Source of the DNA: Natrinema mahii | GTDB lineage: Archaea; Halobacteriota; Halobacteria; Halobacteriales; Natrialbaceae | Assembly: GCA_000690595.2 (NCBI GenBank) | Contig: JHUT02000001.1 | Span: forward strand, 744,001-808,000 | Direction of reading: 5' to 3' | DNA length: 64,000 bases | In this document: in pieces, positions 9,513 to 19,158 of the stretch | Layout of the letters: the number at the start of each line of letters is the position of its first letter | How positions within the stretch are numbered: the first letter of the stretch is position 1 | The notes under the pieces: generated by a model | What the model was told of the DNA's origin: nothing | Database searches by the model: none | The model's input: only the letters and a program-made list of their open reading frames with translations | Position numbers and translations under genes: made by a program

Positions 9513-9648
9513 ACCCGGACTTACGACAAGGAGGGGAAAAGCGTTCTGAGAGCCGGTTCTCGAGGACGGGTCCGTGCGTGCCCTCGGCCGGCGTCGGCTT
9601 CCGTACGAAAGCCGCGCGCTCTTTCGCCGTCCGACCCAACCGACGACC

Positions 9649-10011
9649 ATGATCGGGGCCTACACCATCGGCAAGAAAGCGGTCACGTTCGGCTACAAAC
9701 GCTACGGAGTCCCGGGAGCGATCGCCTCCGGCGGCGCGGCGCTCGCGGGCTATCTCGTCGTCCGCCGGGCGCTGCAATCGGCGACGAGCGACGGGAGCGT
9801 CGACTCGGCGATCGACGCGGGCGAGATCCAGTCCGCGGTCGAGGAGCAGGGACTGAGCGCGGTGACCGACACGGGGACCCTCGACCGGGCGATCGACGAG
9901 GACGCAATCGGCTCGGCGGTCGACATGGACGACGTCCAGTCGTCGGCCGCGGACGAGACCGACGAGTTCACCGAGGGGGCGGGCGAGGGCGACTCGAGCG
10001 GCGAGAATTGA
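9649..10011 (+). CDS. Haloarchaeal membrane-anchored hypothetical protein
   Basis: A 120-residue protein with an N-terminal segment MIGAYTIGKKAVTFGYKRYG, one membrane helix (about residues 25-42) and a long acidic tail of short repeats: SAIDAGEIQSAVEEQG, DRAIDEDAIGSAVDMDD. No known domain is recognised. The start was chosen at the Met before IGAYT since the upstream extension is Arg-rich. The next gene begins 26 bases after the stop, on the same strand, and also has a membrane helix plus a long acidic tail, so the two may form a unit. Confidence 0.6.
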   Translation: MIGAYTIGKKAVTFGYKRYGVPGAIASGGAALAGYLVVRRALQSATSDGSVDSAIDAGEIQSAVEEQGLSAVTDTGTLDRAIDEDAIGSAVDMDDVQSSAADETDEFTEGAGEGDSSGEN

Positions 10012-10037
10012 ACTGCGCGGACGCGGATCGGATCACC

Positions 10038-11039
10038 ATGAACCAGCGAAACACCACCGAGACCGACGAGGAGCCGGCGGACGAGCGACGCGTGGCGGGG
10101 ATCGACCGCGACTCCCTCACCGGAGCGCTGCGAACCGTCCGGGGCGGCGTTCGGTCGGGGATGCCGGCGGGCGTCGCCGGCTTCGCGAGCCTCCTGAGCG
10201 GCGTCCGGGCGCTGCGACGCGGCGACCGTGGGCACGGCTACCTGCGCCTCGGCGCGGGCGGACTCCTCCTCGCGATCGCGCTCGACCAGCGACGGGCGGC
10301 CCGCGATCGGCCCGACGTCGAGCCGACGGACGTCGTCAGTACGACGCCCGATATCGGGAGTCTCGAGGCGCGGGAGCGAGACGCCGGCAGCGGGGGCCAC
10401 GCCGGCGGCGACGCGGCCAGCGAGGTCGCCGGGACGTCGATCGACATCGGGGACGCGGCCTCGAGCCCCGAACGCAGTGGCGACGCCGACGCGGCGGATA
10501 TCGATGAAACTGACGTCGCCGGGTCCGGTCCCGACGCGGAGCGCCTCGACGACGCCGCGAGCGAGTCGGCCACCGTGGGCGACTCCGAGAGCGCCGAGGA
10601 CACCGGGAGCGAACCGAACACCGCCGAGGGCGACGAGCGCGAATCCTACGAGCAACTGGGCGCGGCGGCGTTCGACGAACACAGCAGCGAGGTGCCGGTC
10701 CCCCAGACCGCGTTCGATCGAACGATCCTGTCGCTGGGGTCGGAGGTCTTCTGGGGGATCCGCGAGGCCGACGACGCCGTCGTCGTCTCGGGGCAGTTCG
10801 ACCCGATTCGGGACGGCGACGGGAGCCGGTACGTCGCCAGTTCCGAGGTCGACGGCGAGCGATCGCTGACGGTGCCCGACGCCGTGTTGACCCACTGGGA
10901 CGCGGTCGCCGGCGGCGGGCTGGCCGTCGCCTCGGGTGACGACCTCGTCTTTCTCACGACCGACTCGCTGGGGGCGGACGACCAGATACGGGTCGTTCCC
11001 GAGCAGTGGCTCGAGGACGCCCTCGAGAACGGCGAGTAA
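10038..11039 (+). CDS. Haloarchaeal hypothetical protein with acidic linker
   Basis: A 333-residue protein in three parts. Residues 20-85 hold a small hydrophobic segment (AGFASLLSGVRALRRG, then GGLLLAIALDQRR). Residues 90-200 are an unstructured linker very rich in D, E, S, G and A. Residues 205-333 form a compact domain with EVFWGIREADDAVVVSG, DPIRDGDGSRYVASSEVD and DDQIRVVPEQWLEDALENGE. The last domain is a well-formed alpha/beta fold that I cannot name. The start at MNQRNTTETDE is the natural one; the upstream frame is an Arg-rich shadow. Confidence 0.65.
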   Translation: MNQRNTTETDEEPADERRVAGIDRDSLTGALRTVRGGVRSGMPAGVAGFASLLSGVRALRRGDRGHGYLRLGAGGLLLAIALDQRRAARDRPDVEPTDVVSTTPDIGSLEARERDAGSGGHAGGDAASEVAGTSIDIGDAASSPERSGDADAADIDETDVAGSGPDAERLDDAASESATVGDSESAEDTGSEPNTAEGDERESYEQLGAAAFDEHSSEVPVPQTAFDRTILSLGSEVFWGIREADDAVVVSGQFDPIRDGDGSRYVASSEVDGERSLTVPDAVLTHWDAVAGGGLAVASGDDLVFLTTDSLGADDQIRVVPEQWLEDALENGE

Positions 11040-11085
11040 CGATCGGCGGTCGCGGCGTGCGTCTTTCGACCCGCTCGAGGACGCG

Positions 11086-11766
11086 TTACGACCCGCGGAC
11101 CCGCTCGAGGACCGCGAGCGTCCCGTCGGCGTGGACGGCGTCGAGGACCTCGTCGGCGGCCGCTTTCGCCAGTTCGTCGGCGTTGCCGACGGCGAAACTC
11201 CGGCCGACGGCCTCGAACGTCGAGACGTCGTTGACGGAGTCGCCGACCGCTACGCAGTCGGCGAGGTCGATCCCGACGCGGTCGGCGATCGTCTCGAGTC
11301 CCTCGCCCTTGTTCGGATCGGTGTCCTTGACGTGGTAGGCGTAGCCGGTGTCGATCACCTCGAGGCCGTGGTCGGCCGCGATCTCGCGCAGGGGCTCGAA
11401 CGGCTGTTCCAAGTTGACCGCAATCTCGGTTTCGCGCCAGCGGTTGACGGTGTCTTCCGCGCCCCAGCCCAGATCGTAGCCGGCGGCGCGGTACTCCTCG
11501 GTGACGGCCCGAGCAGCCTCGCGGTCGGCGGTGAAGAAGACGTCGTCGCCGGTGTAGACGACGCCGCCGTTCTCGGCGACGACGAGTTCCGGAATTCCGA
11601 CGAAATGACAGAGGGCGACGGGATACGGAAACGCCTTCCCGGTGGCGATGACGACGGGCGCGTCCCACTCGCGGAGCGGATCGAAGACGCGGGGATCGAT
11701 TCCCCACCCCTCCGGGCGGGTGAGCGTCCCGTCGATGTCCAACACCAGCGGCGGATCGGCGGTCAT
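11086..11766 (-). CDS. pgp: Phosphoglycolate phosphatase (archaeal HAD type)
   Basis: A 226-residue HAD-superfamily phosphatase of the archaeal phosphoglycolate phosphatase (Cof/SPP-like) type. Motif I is DIDGTLT at residue 9, motif II is the T in VVIATGKAFPYPVAL, and motif IV appears as GEGLETIADRVGI followed by AVGDSVNDVSTFEAVG. The cap domain lies between about residues 80 and 150. It probably removes phosphate from 2-phosphoglycolate, but related sugar phosphates are possible. The gene stands alone between convergent and divergent neighbours. Confidence 0.88.
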   Translation of the reverse strand: MTADPPLVLDIDGTLTRPEGWGIDPRVFDPLREWDAPVVIATGKAFPYPVALCHFVGIPELVVAENGGVVYTGDDVFFTADREAARAVTEEYRAAGYDLGWGAEDTVNRWRETEIAVNLEQPFEPLREIAADHGLEVIDTGYAYHVKDTDPNKGEGLETIADRVGIDLADCVAVGDSVNDVSTFEAVGRSFAVGNADELAKAAADEVLDAVHADGTLAVLERVRGS

Positions 11767-11903
11767 ATCGAGGAATGAGCGAGCCGTCCCCTAAAGCGGT
11801 CGGATCGGTGGGACCGTCCGCCCCAACGGCGACTCGCGTATCGTCGTCCTCGTCCGAACGCGACGGAGACGACGCTCTTCGGGAAGGCGAACGCCCCGGC
11901 CGT

Positions 11904-12977
11904 TCAGAGAGCGAGATAGCCCGCGTTGGGGAGCAATCCGGCCAGATAGAGGACGCCGATGACGAGCATCAACGCCGCGATGGCCATCGCGGGCGGGTCG
12001 ACGTGGGTCCCCGAGTGCGAGTAGAACACCCGCTGGGACAGTTCGCCGACGAGGGCGCTGATCGCGCCGAACGCGCCGGCGACGAGCAACACAACCGGGT
12101 CGCTGCCGACGGCCGACGCCGCGATCACCGCGCCGGTCGATCCCAGCAGCGTGATGTGGTGGGTGACCGGAATCTTCTCCACGCCGAGATTCAGGAAGAG
12201 CAGGCTCATCGCGGAGATGGCATACCCCATGAAGACGCTCCCGGTCTCGAGCCAGATGTAGCCCCCGAGCAGCCCGCCGACGATCCCGATGGCGGTCACG
12301 CCCGTCCACTCGTACTGGTGGGGGAGCCAGGGCTCGGTCGCCAGCCGGTCGGTCTCGGTGCCGCCGTCGGCGGCCACGCGCGTTTCCTCGCGCTCGAACG
12401 GCGACATGTCGAGGACGCTCGAGCCGCCGACCTTGCCCACGATCGGGTACCCGAACGCGAGTCGGGCGAGAAACGCCGTGGCGACGACCGAGAGCGCGAT
12501 GTTATCCGTCGGGAATCCCAGGCTGTCCATCACCTGAGTGATGAGCATCCCGAGCGCCCCGAAGACGGCCCCGACTGCGAGGATATCGGGTTTGGTGCCG
12601 AACGCGTAGAGGATGTCCTTGCCGAAGTGGTAGTCCCAGTCGTTGGGTTCCATCTCGGGATACTTCCGGCCGGCGTAGGCCGTCGCGGCGACGCCGCCGG
12701 CGAAGGCGATGTGTGGGCCGGTGACTGCGCCGAAACCGATCGTCCCGGTGACGCCGGTCGCGATGTCACCGGCGGGAACGCCCTCAAGGCCGCCGAGCCG
12801 TCCCTCGAGAACGGCCAGCCCCTCGCCGAGGAAGACGACGAAGCCGGTGAAAACGAACGCGGGGAGGGCACCGAGGGCCGCACCGAACGCGCCGCCGGCG
12901 AGGGCAGCGATGAGCAGAACGGCAAAGGCCTCGAGTTCCATGCCGACGATTGGAACGGTAACGAGCGGCTGCAACAT
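11904..12977 (-). CDS. GlpK-linked multi-pass membrane protein, putative glycerol facilitator
   Basis: A 357-residue protein with about ten membrane helices and one central cytoplasmic loop (SPFEREETRVAADGGTETD, about residues 200-220). It starts two bases after the glpK stop, so it is almost certainly translated from the same message. It does not show the NPA boxes of the aquaporin/GlpF family. I recall that the equivalent gene beside glpK in Haloferax volcanii was proposed as a glycerol uptake facilitator and called glpX there; that assignment rests on context. In this window the context is the same: glpK plus divergent glpABC. The helices are rich in Gly and Ala. Confidence 0.75.
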   Translation of the reverse strand: MLQPLVTVPIVGMELEAFAVLLIAALAGGAFGAALGALPAFVFTGFVVFLGEGLAVLEGRLGGLEGVPAGDIATGVTGTIGFGAVTGPHIAFAGGVAATAYAGRKYPEMEPNDWDYHFGKDILYAFGTKPDILAVGAVFGALGMLITQVMDSLGFPTDNIALSVVATAFLARLAFGYPIVGKVGGSSVLDMSPFEREETRVAADGGTETDRLATEPWLPHQYEWTGVTAIGIVGGLLGGYIWLETGSVFMGYAISAMSLLFLNLGVEKIPVTHHITLLGSTGAVIAASAVGSDPVVLLVAGAFGAISALVGELSQRVFYSHSGTHVDPPAMAIAALMLVIGVLYLAGLLPNAGYLAL

Positions 12978-12979
12978 CG

Positions 12980-14521
12980 TTAGTCCTCCTCGTCACGCGC
13001 CCAGTCGCGCGAGCGCTCGACGGCGTCGTTCCAGCGTTCGTATCGTCGGTCCGCGCGGTCGGGATCCATCTCGGGCTCGAACTCGGCGTCGACCTGCCAG
13101 TTGCTCCGCAGCTCGTCGGGGTCGTCCCAGTAGCCGACGGCGAGGCCGGCCGCGTAGGCCGAGCCCAGCGCCGTCGTCTCGTCGACGACGGGGCGGACGA
13201 TCTCCGAGCCGATGATATCGGACTGGAGCTGGCAGAGGAAGTTGTTCTTGACCGCGCCGCCGTCGACTTTCAGCGAAGTCATCTCGATGCCGGAGTCGGC
13301 CTCCATCGCCTCCGCGACGTCGCGGGTCTGGTAGGCGATCGACTCGAGGGTTGCGCGGACGACATGTCCCTTCCGCGTGCCGCGGGTCATCCCGACGATG
13401 GTGCCGCGGGCCCGTTGGTCCCAGTGGGGTGCGCCCAGACCGGTAAAGGCGGGGACGACGTAGACGCCGTCAGTCGAGTCGACGCTGCGGGCCAGTTCCG
13501 CCGTCTCGGCGGGATCCTCGATCAGCGTCATGTCCTCGAGCCACTCGATGGCCGCGCCGGTGACGAAGATCGACCCCTCGAGCGCGTACTGGACCGGCTC
13601 GCCCGAGCGCTGGAACCCGATCGTCGTCAGCAGGCCGTGGTCGCTCTCGACGGCCTCGTCACCGGTGTTCATCAGGAAGAAGGATCCGGTGCCGTAGGTG
13701 TTCTTGGCGTCGCCGGCGTCGAAACAGGTCTGGCCGAACAGCGCGGCCTGCTGGTCGCCCAGCGCGCCCGCGACCGGCACCGCGGCCTCGAGGAACCCGT
13801 CGGGGTCGGTCGTCCCGTAGGTGTCGTCGTCGCTGGAGGGCCGGACTTCGGGTAACATCGCCTCGGGGATCGAGAACTCCTCGAGGAGGTCCTCGTCCCA
13901 TTCGAGGTCGTGGATGTCGTACAACATCGTCCGCGAGGCGTTCGTGACCTCGGTGACGTGGTTCCCGGTCAGGTTGTAGATCAGCCACGTGTCGATCGTC
14001 CCGAACAACACGTCGCCTTTCTCCGCGCGGTCGCGGATGTCCTCGGGCCGGGCGCGCTCGAGTTTGATCGGATCGGCGTTATCGAGCAGCCACTCTGCCT
14101 TCGTCGCCGAGAAGTAGGCGTCGGCCTCGAGGCCGGTCTTCTCGCGGATCGCCGCCACTTTCCCCTCCGCCTCGAGGGCCTCGACGCGATCGGTGGTTCG
14201 GCGGTCCTGCCAGACGATGGCGTTGTGGACCGGTTTCCCGCTGTCGGCGTCCCAGAGGACCGTCGTCTCCCGCTGGTTGGTCACGCCGATGGCCGTGAGC
14301 TGGGACGGGGCGATCCCTGCCTGTCCGAGCGCTTGCTGGATCACGGCTTTGGTGTTCTCCCAGATCTCCATCGGGTCGTGTTCGACCCAGCCGGGCTCGG
14401 GGTAGATCTGTTCGTGTGTCTCGTAGGCGTTCGCGACGACCTGGCCCTCGTGATCGAACACGATAAACCGGGTCCCGGTCGTTCCCTGGTCGACCGCTCC
14501 GACGTACGTTGTGTCTGTCAC
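12980..14521 (-). CDS. glpK: Glycerol kinase
   Basis: GlpK phosphorylates glycerol to sn-glycerol 3-phosphate with ATP, the main entry of glycerol carbon in halophiles. The 513-residue protein of the FGGY family opens with the phosphate motif VGAVDQGTTGTRFIVFDHEG and has GVTNQRETTVLWD near residue 82, WLLDN near 140, and the C-terminal FGGY signature region FTGLGAPHWDQRARGTIVGMTRG near residue 365. Length and motifs are complete. It diverges from glpABC, with a 241-base shared control region that carries an 8-base inverted repeat near the glpK start. Confidence 0.97.
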   Translation of the reverse strand: MTDTTYVGAVDQGTTGTRFIVFDHEGQVVANAYETHEQIYPEPGWVEHDPMEIWENTKAVIQQALGQAGIAPSQLTAIGVTNQRETTVLWDADSGKPVHNAIVWQDRRTTDRVEALEAEGKVAAIREKTGLEADAYFSATKAEWLLDNADPIKLERARPEDIRDRAEKGDVLFGTIDTWLIYNLTGNHVTEVTNASRTMLYDIHDLEWDEDLLEEFSIPEAMLPEVRPSSDDDTYGTTDPDGFLEAAVPVAGALGDQQAALFGQTCFDAGDAKNTYGTGSFFLMNTGDEAVESDHGLLTTIGFQRSGEPVQYALEGSIFVTGAAIEWLEDMTLIEDPAETAELARSVDSTDGVYVVPAFTGLGAPHWDQRARGTIVGMTRGTRKGHVVRATLESIAYQTRDVAEAMEADSGIEMTSLKVDGGAVKNNFLCQLQSDIIGSEIVRPVVDETTALGSAYAAGLAVGYWDDPDELRSNWQVDAEFEPEMDPDRADRRYERWNDAVERSRDWARDEED

Positions 14522-14551
14522 TGGTAGTCACCTCGTACCGCCACGCGATTC

Positions 14552-14582
14552 GTTTACTGCCGCTCGCGTGATACCAGTAAAC
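14552..14582. promoter_or_regulatory. Inverted repeat upstream of glpK, candidate operator
   Basis: Perfect 8-base arms, gtttactg at 14552-14559 and cagtaaac at 14575-14582, lie 31-61 bases ahead of the glpK start codon. The upstream gttataaat at 14596-14604 reads as a TATA box toward glpK, so the arms fall close to or just after its start site. A repressor dimer bound here would block glpK. This is a proposal from position and symmetry only. Confidence 0.4.
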
Positions 14583-14722
14583 AACACCGACTATCGTTAT
14601 AAATGTTACCAACGATTTCGCGAACGATGGGGAAACTGGGGGTTCGAGACGGCGGATACGGCGTCAGATCGCCGTCAGTGACGGCGTGGCAGGAGTGAGT
14701 TACGAGTGTTGAATCGGCGGCG

Positions 14723-14733
14723 ATAAAATAAAG
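14723..14733 (+). promoter_or_regulatory. TATA box for glpABC
   Basis: The A/T run ataaaataaag is 30-40 bases ahead of the glpA start codon, where an archaeal TATA box lies when the transcript is leaderless or nearly so. No Shine-Dalgarno sequence precedes glpA, which fits. Confidence 0.5.
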
Positions 14734-14762
14734 AGTGCCGTGGACGTAGATCCGACGAACGA

Positions 14763-16463
14763 ATGGCACGGGACACCGAGGTCCTCGTTCTCGGCGGCGG
14801 CTCGACCGGCTGTGGGATCGCCCGCGATCTGGCGACCCGCGGTCTCGAGGTCACGCTCGTCGAACGGGGGACCCTCACGGACGGAACCACCGGTCGGATG
14901 CACGGCCTGTTACACAGCGGCGGCCGCTATGCCGTCTCCGATCAGGCCAGCGCGACCGAATGTATCGAGGAGAACGAAACGCTCCGGGAGATCGCCGGGC
15001 ACTGTGTCGAGGAGACCGGCGGCCTGTTCGTAAAGCGGCCCGAGGACTCGGACGACTACTTCCGGGCAAAACTCGAGGGTTGTCGCGACTGCGGGATTCC
15101 GGCACGGGTCCGCTCGGGACGGGAGGCCCGCGAGATCGAACCGTACCTCGCCGAGGACGTCGAACGGGCGATCGAGGTCCCCGACGGCGCGGTCGACCCG
15201 TTCCGGCTCTGTGTCGCGAACGCCGTCGACGCCGAGGCCCACGGCGCGCGGATCGAGACCCACGCCGAGGTGATCGACCTCCTGCGCGAGGGCGACGACG
15301 TCTACGGGGTCGAGGTCCGCCACGGTGCCGGGCCCGGCAAGCGAAGCGACGCCGCTGCCGGGACCACCGAGGAGATCACCGCCGAGTACGTCGTCAACGC
15401 GACCGGCGCGTGGGCGGGGCAGATCGGCTCGATGGCCGATTTAGAGATCGAGGTCCGTCCGTCCAAGGGCGTCATGACGATCATGAACGTCCGGCAGGTC
15501 GACACCGTGATCAACCGCTGTCGGCCGAAAGGCGACGCGGACATCATCGTCCCCCACGAGACGACCGCAATCCTGGGGACGACCGACGAGGAGGTCGCGG
15601 ATCCGGACGACTACCCCGAGGAACAGTGGGAGGTCGAGGCGATGATCGACACGCTCTCGGAACTGGTGCCGATCCTCGCCGAATCGCGGACCATCCGCTC
15701 GTTCTGGGGCGTGCGCCCGCTCTACGAGCCGCCGGGGACCGGGACACAGGATCCGACCGACATCACGCGCGATTTCTTCCTGCTCGATCACGCCGATCGC
15801 GACGGCGTCGCCGGTATGTCAAGCATCGTCGGCGGCAAGTTCACCACCTACCGGGCGATGGCCGAGGAGATCGCCGACCACGTCTGCGAGCAACTGGGCG
15901 TCACGGCCTCGTGTTCGACCGCCGACGAACCCCTGCCCGGCAGCGAGAACCTCGCGCGGCTCGAGGCAGGGATGGACGACTTCGGGCTGCGCTCGCCGGT
16001 GGCCCGCCGGAGCAAGCAACGGCTGGGGAGCCGGGCGAACGAGGTCCTCGCGACCGACGAGCCGAACCCGGTGATCTGCCAGTGTGAGGGCGTGACCCGC
16101 GCGGAGGTCCGCGACGCGATCGAGGGGTCGGGGGCGGACCTGAACGCGGTCCGCATCCGGACGCGGGCCTCGATGGGGAACTGTCAGGGCGGGTTCTGCT
16201 GTCAGAACATGGCTCACGAACTCCACCCCGAGTACGACGAGGCGACGGTTCGGGCGGCACTGGACGAACTCGTCGCCGAGCGCTGGAAGGGGCAACGCCA
16301 CGCCCTGTGGGGCGAACAGCTCTCGCAGGCGATGCTCAACTACGCCCTGCACGCGACGACGATGAACCGCGATCGGGATCCCGCGGACGCGACCGGGGAC
16401 GTCGAGTTCGCGGCGTTCGACGGCGGCGGGACTCGAGGGGTCGAGTCCCGGGGGGACGACTGA
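14763..16463 (+). CDS. glpA: Anaerobic glycerol-3-phosphate dehydrogenase subunit A
   Basis: GlpA oxidises sn-glycerol 3-phosphate to dihydroxyacetone phosphate with FAD and passes electrons through GlpB and GlpC to quinone. The 566-residue protein begins with an FAD-binding Rossmann motif ([20 protein letters not shown]) and ends with a BFD-like [2Fe-2S] region with cysteines in [13 protein letters not shown] and [12 protein letters not shown], near residues 438 and 475. A Gly/Ala/Arg-rich insert (about residues 190-200) is typical of halophilic loops. glpB starts at the base right after its stop codon, which shows tight coupling. Confidence 0.96.
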   Translation: MARDTEVLVLGGGSTGCGIARDLATRGLEVTLVERGTLTDGTTGRMHGLLHSGGRYAVSDQASATECIEENETLREIAGHCVEETGGLFVKRPEDSDDYFRAKLEGCRDCGIPARVRSGREAREIEPYLAEDVERAIEVPDGAVDPFRLCVANAVDAEAHGARIETHAEVIDLLREGDDVYGVEVRHGAGPGKRSDAAAGTTEEITAEYVVNATGAWAGQIGSMADLEIEVRPSKGVMTIMNVRQVDTVINRCRPKGDADIIVPHETTAILGTTDEEVADPDDYPEEQWEVEAMIDTLSELVPILAESRTIRSFWGVRPLYEPPGTGTQDPTDITRDFFLLDHADRDGVAGMSSIVGGKFTTYRAMAEEIADHVCEQLGVTASCSTADEPLPGSENLARLEAGMDDFGLRSPVARRSKQRLGSRANEVLATDEPNPVICQCEGVTRAEVRDAIEGSGADLNAVRIRTRASMGNCQGGFCCQNMAHELHPEYDEATVRAALDELVAERWKGQRHALWGEQLSQAMLNYALHATTMNRDRDPADATGDVEFAAFDGGGTRGVESRGDD

Positions 16464-17768
16464 ATGGCTATCGAAGACGACGTCCTCGTCGTCGGTGGCG
16501 GGCTGGCCGGCGCGACCGCCGCGCTGGCCGCGGCCGAGCGGGACGTTCGGGTCCGGCTCGTCTCCCACAAGCAGAGCACGCTCCGCCACGCCAGCGGCCT
16601 GATCGACGTGCTGGGCTATCCGCCGGCGGGCGAGGGGCCGCTCGCGGACCCGTTTCCCGCCCTCGCGGACCTCCCCGAGGGCCACCCCTACGAACGGGTC
16701 GGGGCCGAGGCGGTCCGCGACGCCCTCGCCTTCTTCGACGGGATCGCGGGCGACGCATACGCGGGCGCACACACCGACGCCAACGCGCTCGTGCCGACCC
16801 ACGGCGGCACCGTCAAACCGACCGCGCGGTACCCGGCCGCGACCGCCGCCGGGCTGGCGAGCGACGACCGCGACGCCCTGCTTGTCGGCTTCGGCACGCT
16901 GCCGGACTTCGAGGCCCCGCTTGCGGCGGCCCATCTCGAGGCTGCGGGCGTCCCCTTCGACGCCCGCGGAGTCACAGTCCGTTTTCCGGGTATCGAGCGC
17001 GACGACGCGAAAGTCACGCGCTATGCCCACCTGCTCGACCGCGACGAACCCGTCGAGACGGCGGCCGGCGAGTCCACCGCGCGCGCGGCGCTGGCCGAGA
17101 CGGTCCGTCCTCGCCTCGAGGGCGAGTCCCGGGTCGGCTTCCCGGCGATCCTCGGCGACGACAGCGCCGACGCGGTCAGGGCCGACCTCGCCGACCGGCT
17201 CGGCGTCGACGTCTTCGAGATTCCGATGGGGCCGCCGAGCCTACCCGGACTGCGCCTCGAGGACCTGCTGTTCGACGCGCTCGCGGACGCCGGCGTCCGC
17301 GTGACGACGGGGGTACCGGTCGTCGACTACGAGACCGGGGCCGACGGCGCGGGCTCGAGCGGCCCCGCGCGGATCGACCGCGTCACCGTCGACCGCAACG
17401 GGAGCGAGGTCCCCCACAGCGCGGACCAGTACGTCCTCGCGACCGGCGGACTCGTGGGGAAGGGCGTGGAGTCCGACCGCGAGCGCGTCTCGGAACCGGT
17501 CTTCGACTGTCACGTCCCGCATCCCGGCGACCGCTACGACTGGTTCGTCGACGACGTCTTCGGCGACCAGCCCTACGCCCGCTTCGGCCTGCCGGTCGAC
17601 CGCGACCTCCGCCCGCTCGATGCCGACGACGCCCTCGAGTTCGCGAACCTCCGTGCCGCGGGGGCGGTTCTGGGCGGCTACGACTTCGCGGCCGAGAAGT
17701 CCGGCAGCGGCGTCTCGCTCGCGACGGGCTACGTCGCGGGCCGGCGCGCCGCGGAGGGATGTCGATGA
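16464..17768 (+). CDS. glpB: Anaerobic glycerol-3-phosphate dehydrogenase subunit B
   Basis: GlpB is the second flavin-containing subunit, thought to relay electrons in the GlpABC complex. The 434-residue protein has an N-terminal Rossmann motif (DVLVVGGGLAGATAALAAAE) with the segment LRHASGLIDVLGYP that marks GlpB, and a C-terminal FAD-family block around GAVLGGYDFAAEKSGSGVSLATGY. It begins on the base following the glpA stop and ends 40 bases before glpC. The family and operon order are unambiguous. Confidence 0.95.
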   Translation: MAIEDDVLVVGGGLAGATAALAAAERDVRVRLVSHKQSTLRHASGLIDVLGYPPAGEGPLADPFPALADLPEGHPYERVGAEAVRDALAFFDGIAGDAYAGAHTDANALVPTHGGTVKPTARYPAATAAGLASDDRDALLVGFGTLPDFEAPLAAAHLEAAGVPFDARGVTVRFPGIERDDAKVTRYAHLLDRDEPVETAAGESTARAALAETVRPRLEGESRVGFPAILGDDSADAVRADLADRLGVDVFEIPMGPPSLPGLRLEDLLFDALADAGVRVTTGVPVVDYETGADGAGSSGPARIDRVTVDRNGSEVPHSADQYVLATGGLVGKGVESDRERVSEPVFDCHVPHPGDRYDWFVDDVFGDQPYARFGLPVDRDLRPLDADDALEFANLRAAGAVLGGYDFAAEKSGSGVSLATGYVAGRRAAEGCR

Positions 17769-17808
17769 CCGAGACGACGGATTTCGGACGACTGATTCAG
17801 GTGATCCA

Positions 17809-19158
17809 ATGAGCGACGCAGAACGACCGACCGACGACAGTGGCGACGAGTTCGAACCGATCGAGGTCTTTCCGGAGGCGGGGGAGACCGACCTCCGCCC
17901 GGGCGCGGACGACTGCTACAAGTGTTCGACCTGCGACACCGAGTGTCCGGTCGCCGAGGTCGACGACGAGTTCCCCGGTCCGAAGTTCCAGGGGCCCGAG
18001 CAGTGGCGGCTCAAACGACAGGACGACCACGACATCGACGAGTCGGTGATGAAGTGTTCGAACTGTATGCGGTGTGATAGCGCCTGTCCCTCGGACGTGC
18101 CGCTCTCGCAGATGCACAACACCGCCCGCGCCGAGTACGTCGAGGAGAACATGAGCAAGCTCTCCCGGGAGTACTGGCGCAATCGGATGCTCGCGAACTA
18201 CCGCCGACTCGCTCCCCTGGGGGCCATGTTCCCCCGGACGGCGAACTTCGTCACGGGGCTGTCGGCGACCCGGTGGCTCGGCGAGAAACTGCTCGGAATA
18301 GCCGGCGAGCGGGAGTTGCCCGAGTTCGCGACCGAGACGTTCCGCGAGTGGTGGACCGCCCGGGGCGGCCCACGGGTCGAGAACCCCGACAAGCGTATCG
18401 CGTACTTCCACGGCTGCTACTCGAACTACAACACCCCCGAGGTCGCGAAGGCACTCGTCCGCGTCTACGAACACTTCGGCTACGAGATCATGGTCCCCGA
18501 GCAGGACTGTTCGGGGACGCCGATGTTCGCCAACGGCATGCTCGAGGATGCCCGCCGCGCCGCCGAGACGAACGTCCGGGAACTCGCCGCGGCCATCGAC
18601 GACGGGGCCGATATCGTCGCCTCCTGTAGCTCGTGTTCGATGTCGCTGCGCCAGGAGTACCCCGAACTGTTCGACTTCGAAGACACCGAAACCGTCGCCG
18701 CAAACACCTGGGACGCCGTCGAGTACCTGCGGGTCCACGAGGACCTCGAGGCCGAACTCGAGGGGACGGCAGTCGGCGAGGAGTTCGACGACTTCGCCTA
18801 CCACGCGCCGTGTCACGCCCGCAATCAGGGCCTAGACGGTCAGGCGGTCGAACTGCTCGGCCTGATCGACGGCGTCGAGGCCCACGACGTCGGCGACTCC
18901 TGTTCGGGCATCTCCGGGACCTACGGCTGGAAGGAGGAGAACTACGAAAACTCCATGGCGATCGGGGCGGAGATGTTCGATCATATGGACGACGCGGACG
19001 CGACGGCGGGCCTGACGGAGTGTCCGACCTGCTCGATGCAGATGGAACACGGCACCGGCTACGAGATCACCCACACCCTCGAGGTGCTTGCGGCGGCGCT
19101 CGTCGGGGACGGGGCGGACGCGACAGGAGCGAACGCGACGGGGGCACGCGCGGAGTAA
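17809..19158 (+). CDS. glpC: Anaerobic glycerol-3-phosphate dehydrogenase subunit C
   Basis: GlpC carries the iron-sulfur clusters that link the dehydrogenase to the membrane quinone pool. Two ferredoxin-type motifs are visible: CYKCSTCDTECPVAE near residue 37 and CSNCMRCDSACPSDVP near residue 83. Two CCG-like domains follow, marked by FHGCYSNYNTPE, CSGTPM, CSSCSMSL, and later APCHARNQG, CSGISGTYGW and CPTCSMQMEHG. The protein is 449 residues. The start was set at MSDAERPTDDS, since the longer frame overlaps glpB and is Arg/Ser rich. Its stop overlaps the next gene by one base. Confidence 0.95.
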   Translation: MSDAERPTDDSGDEFEPIEVFPEAGETDLRPGADDCYKCSTCDTECPVAEVDDEFPGPKFQGPEQWRLKRQDDHDIDESVMKCSNCMRCDSACPSDVPLSQMHNTARAEYVEENMSKLSREYWRNRMLANYRRLAPLGAMFPRTANFVTGLSATRWLGEKLLGIAGERELPEFATETFREWWTARGGPRVENPDKRIAYFHGCYSNYNTPEVAKALVRVYEHFGYEIMVPEQDCSGTPMFANGMLEDARRAAETNVRELAAAIDDGADIVASCSSCSMSLRQEYPELFDFEDTETVAANTWDAVEYLRVHEDLEAELEGTAVGEEFDDFAYHAPCHARNQGLDGQAVELLGLIDGVEAHDVGDSCSGISGTYGWKEENYENSMAIGAEMFDHMDDADATAGLTECPTCSMQMEHGTGYEITHTLEVLAAALVGDGADATGANATGARAE

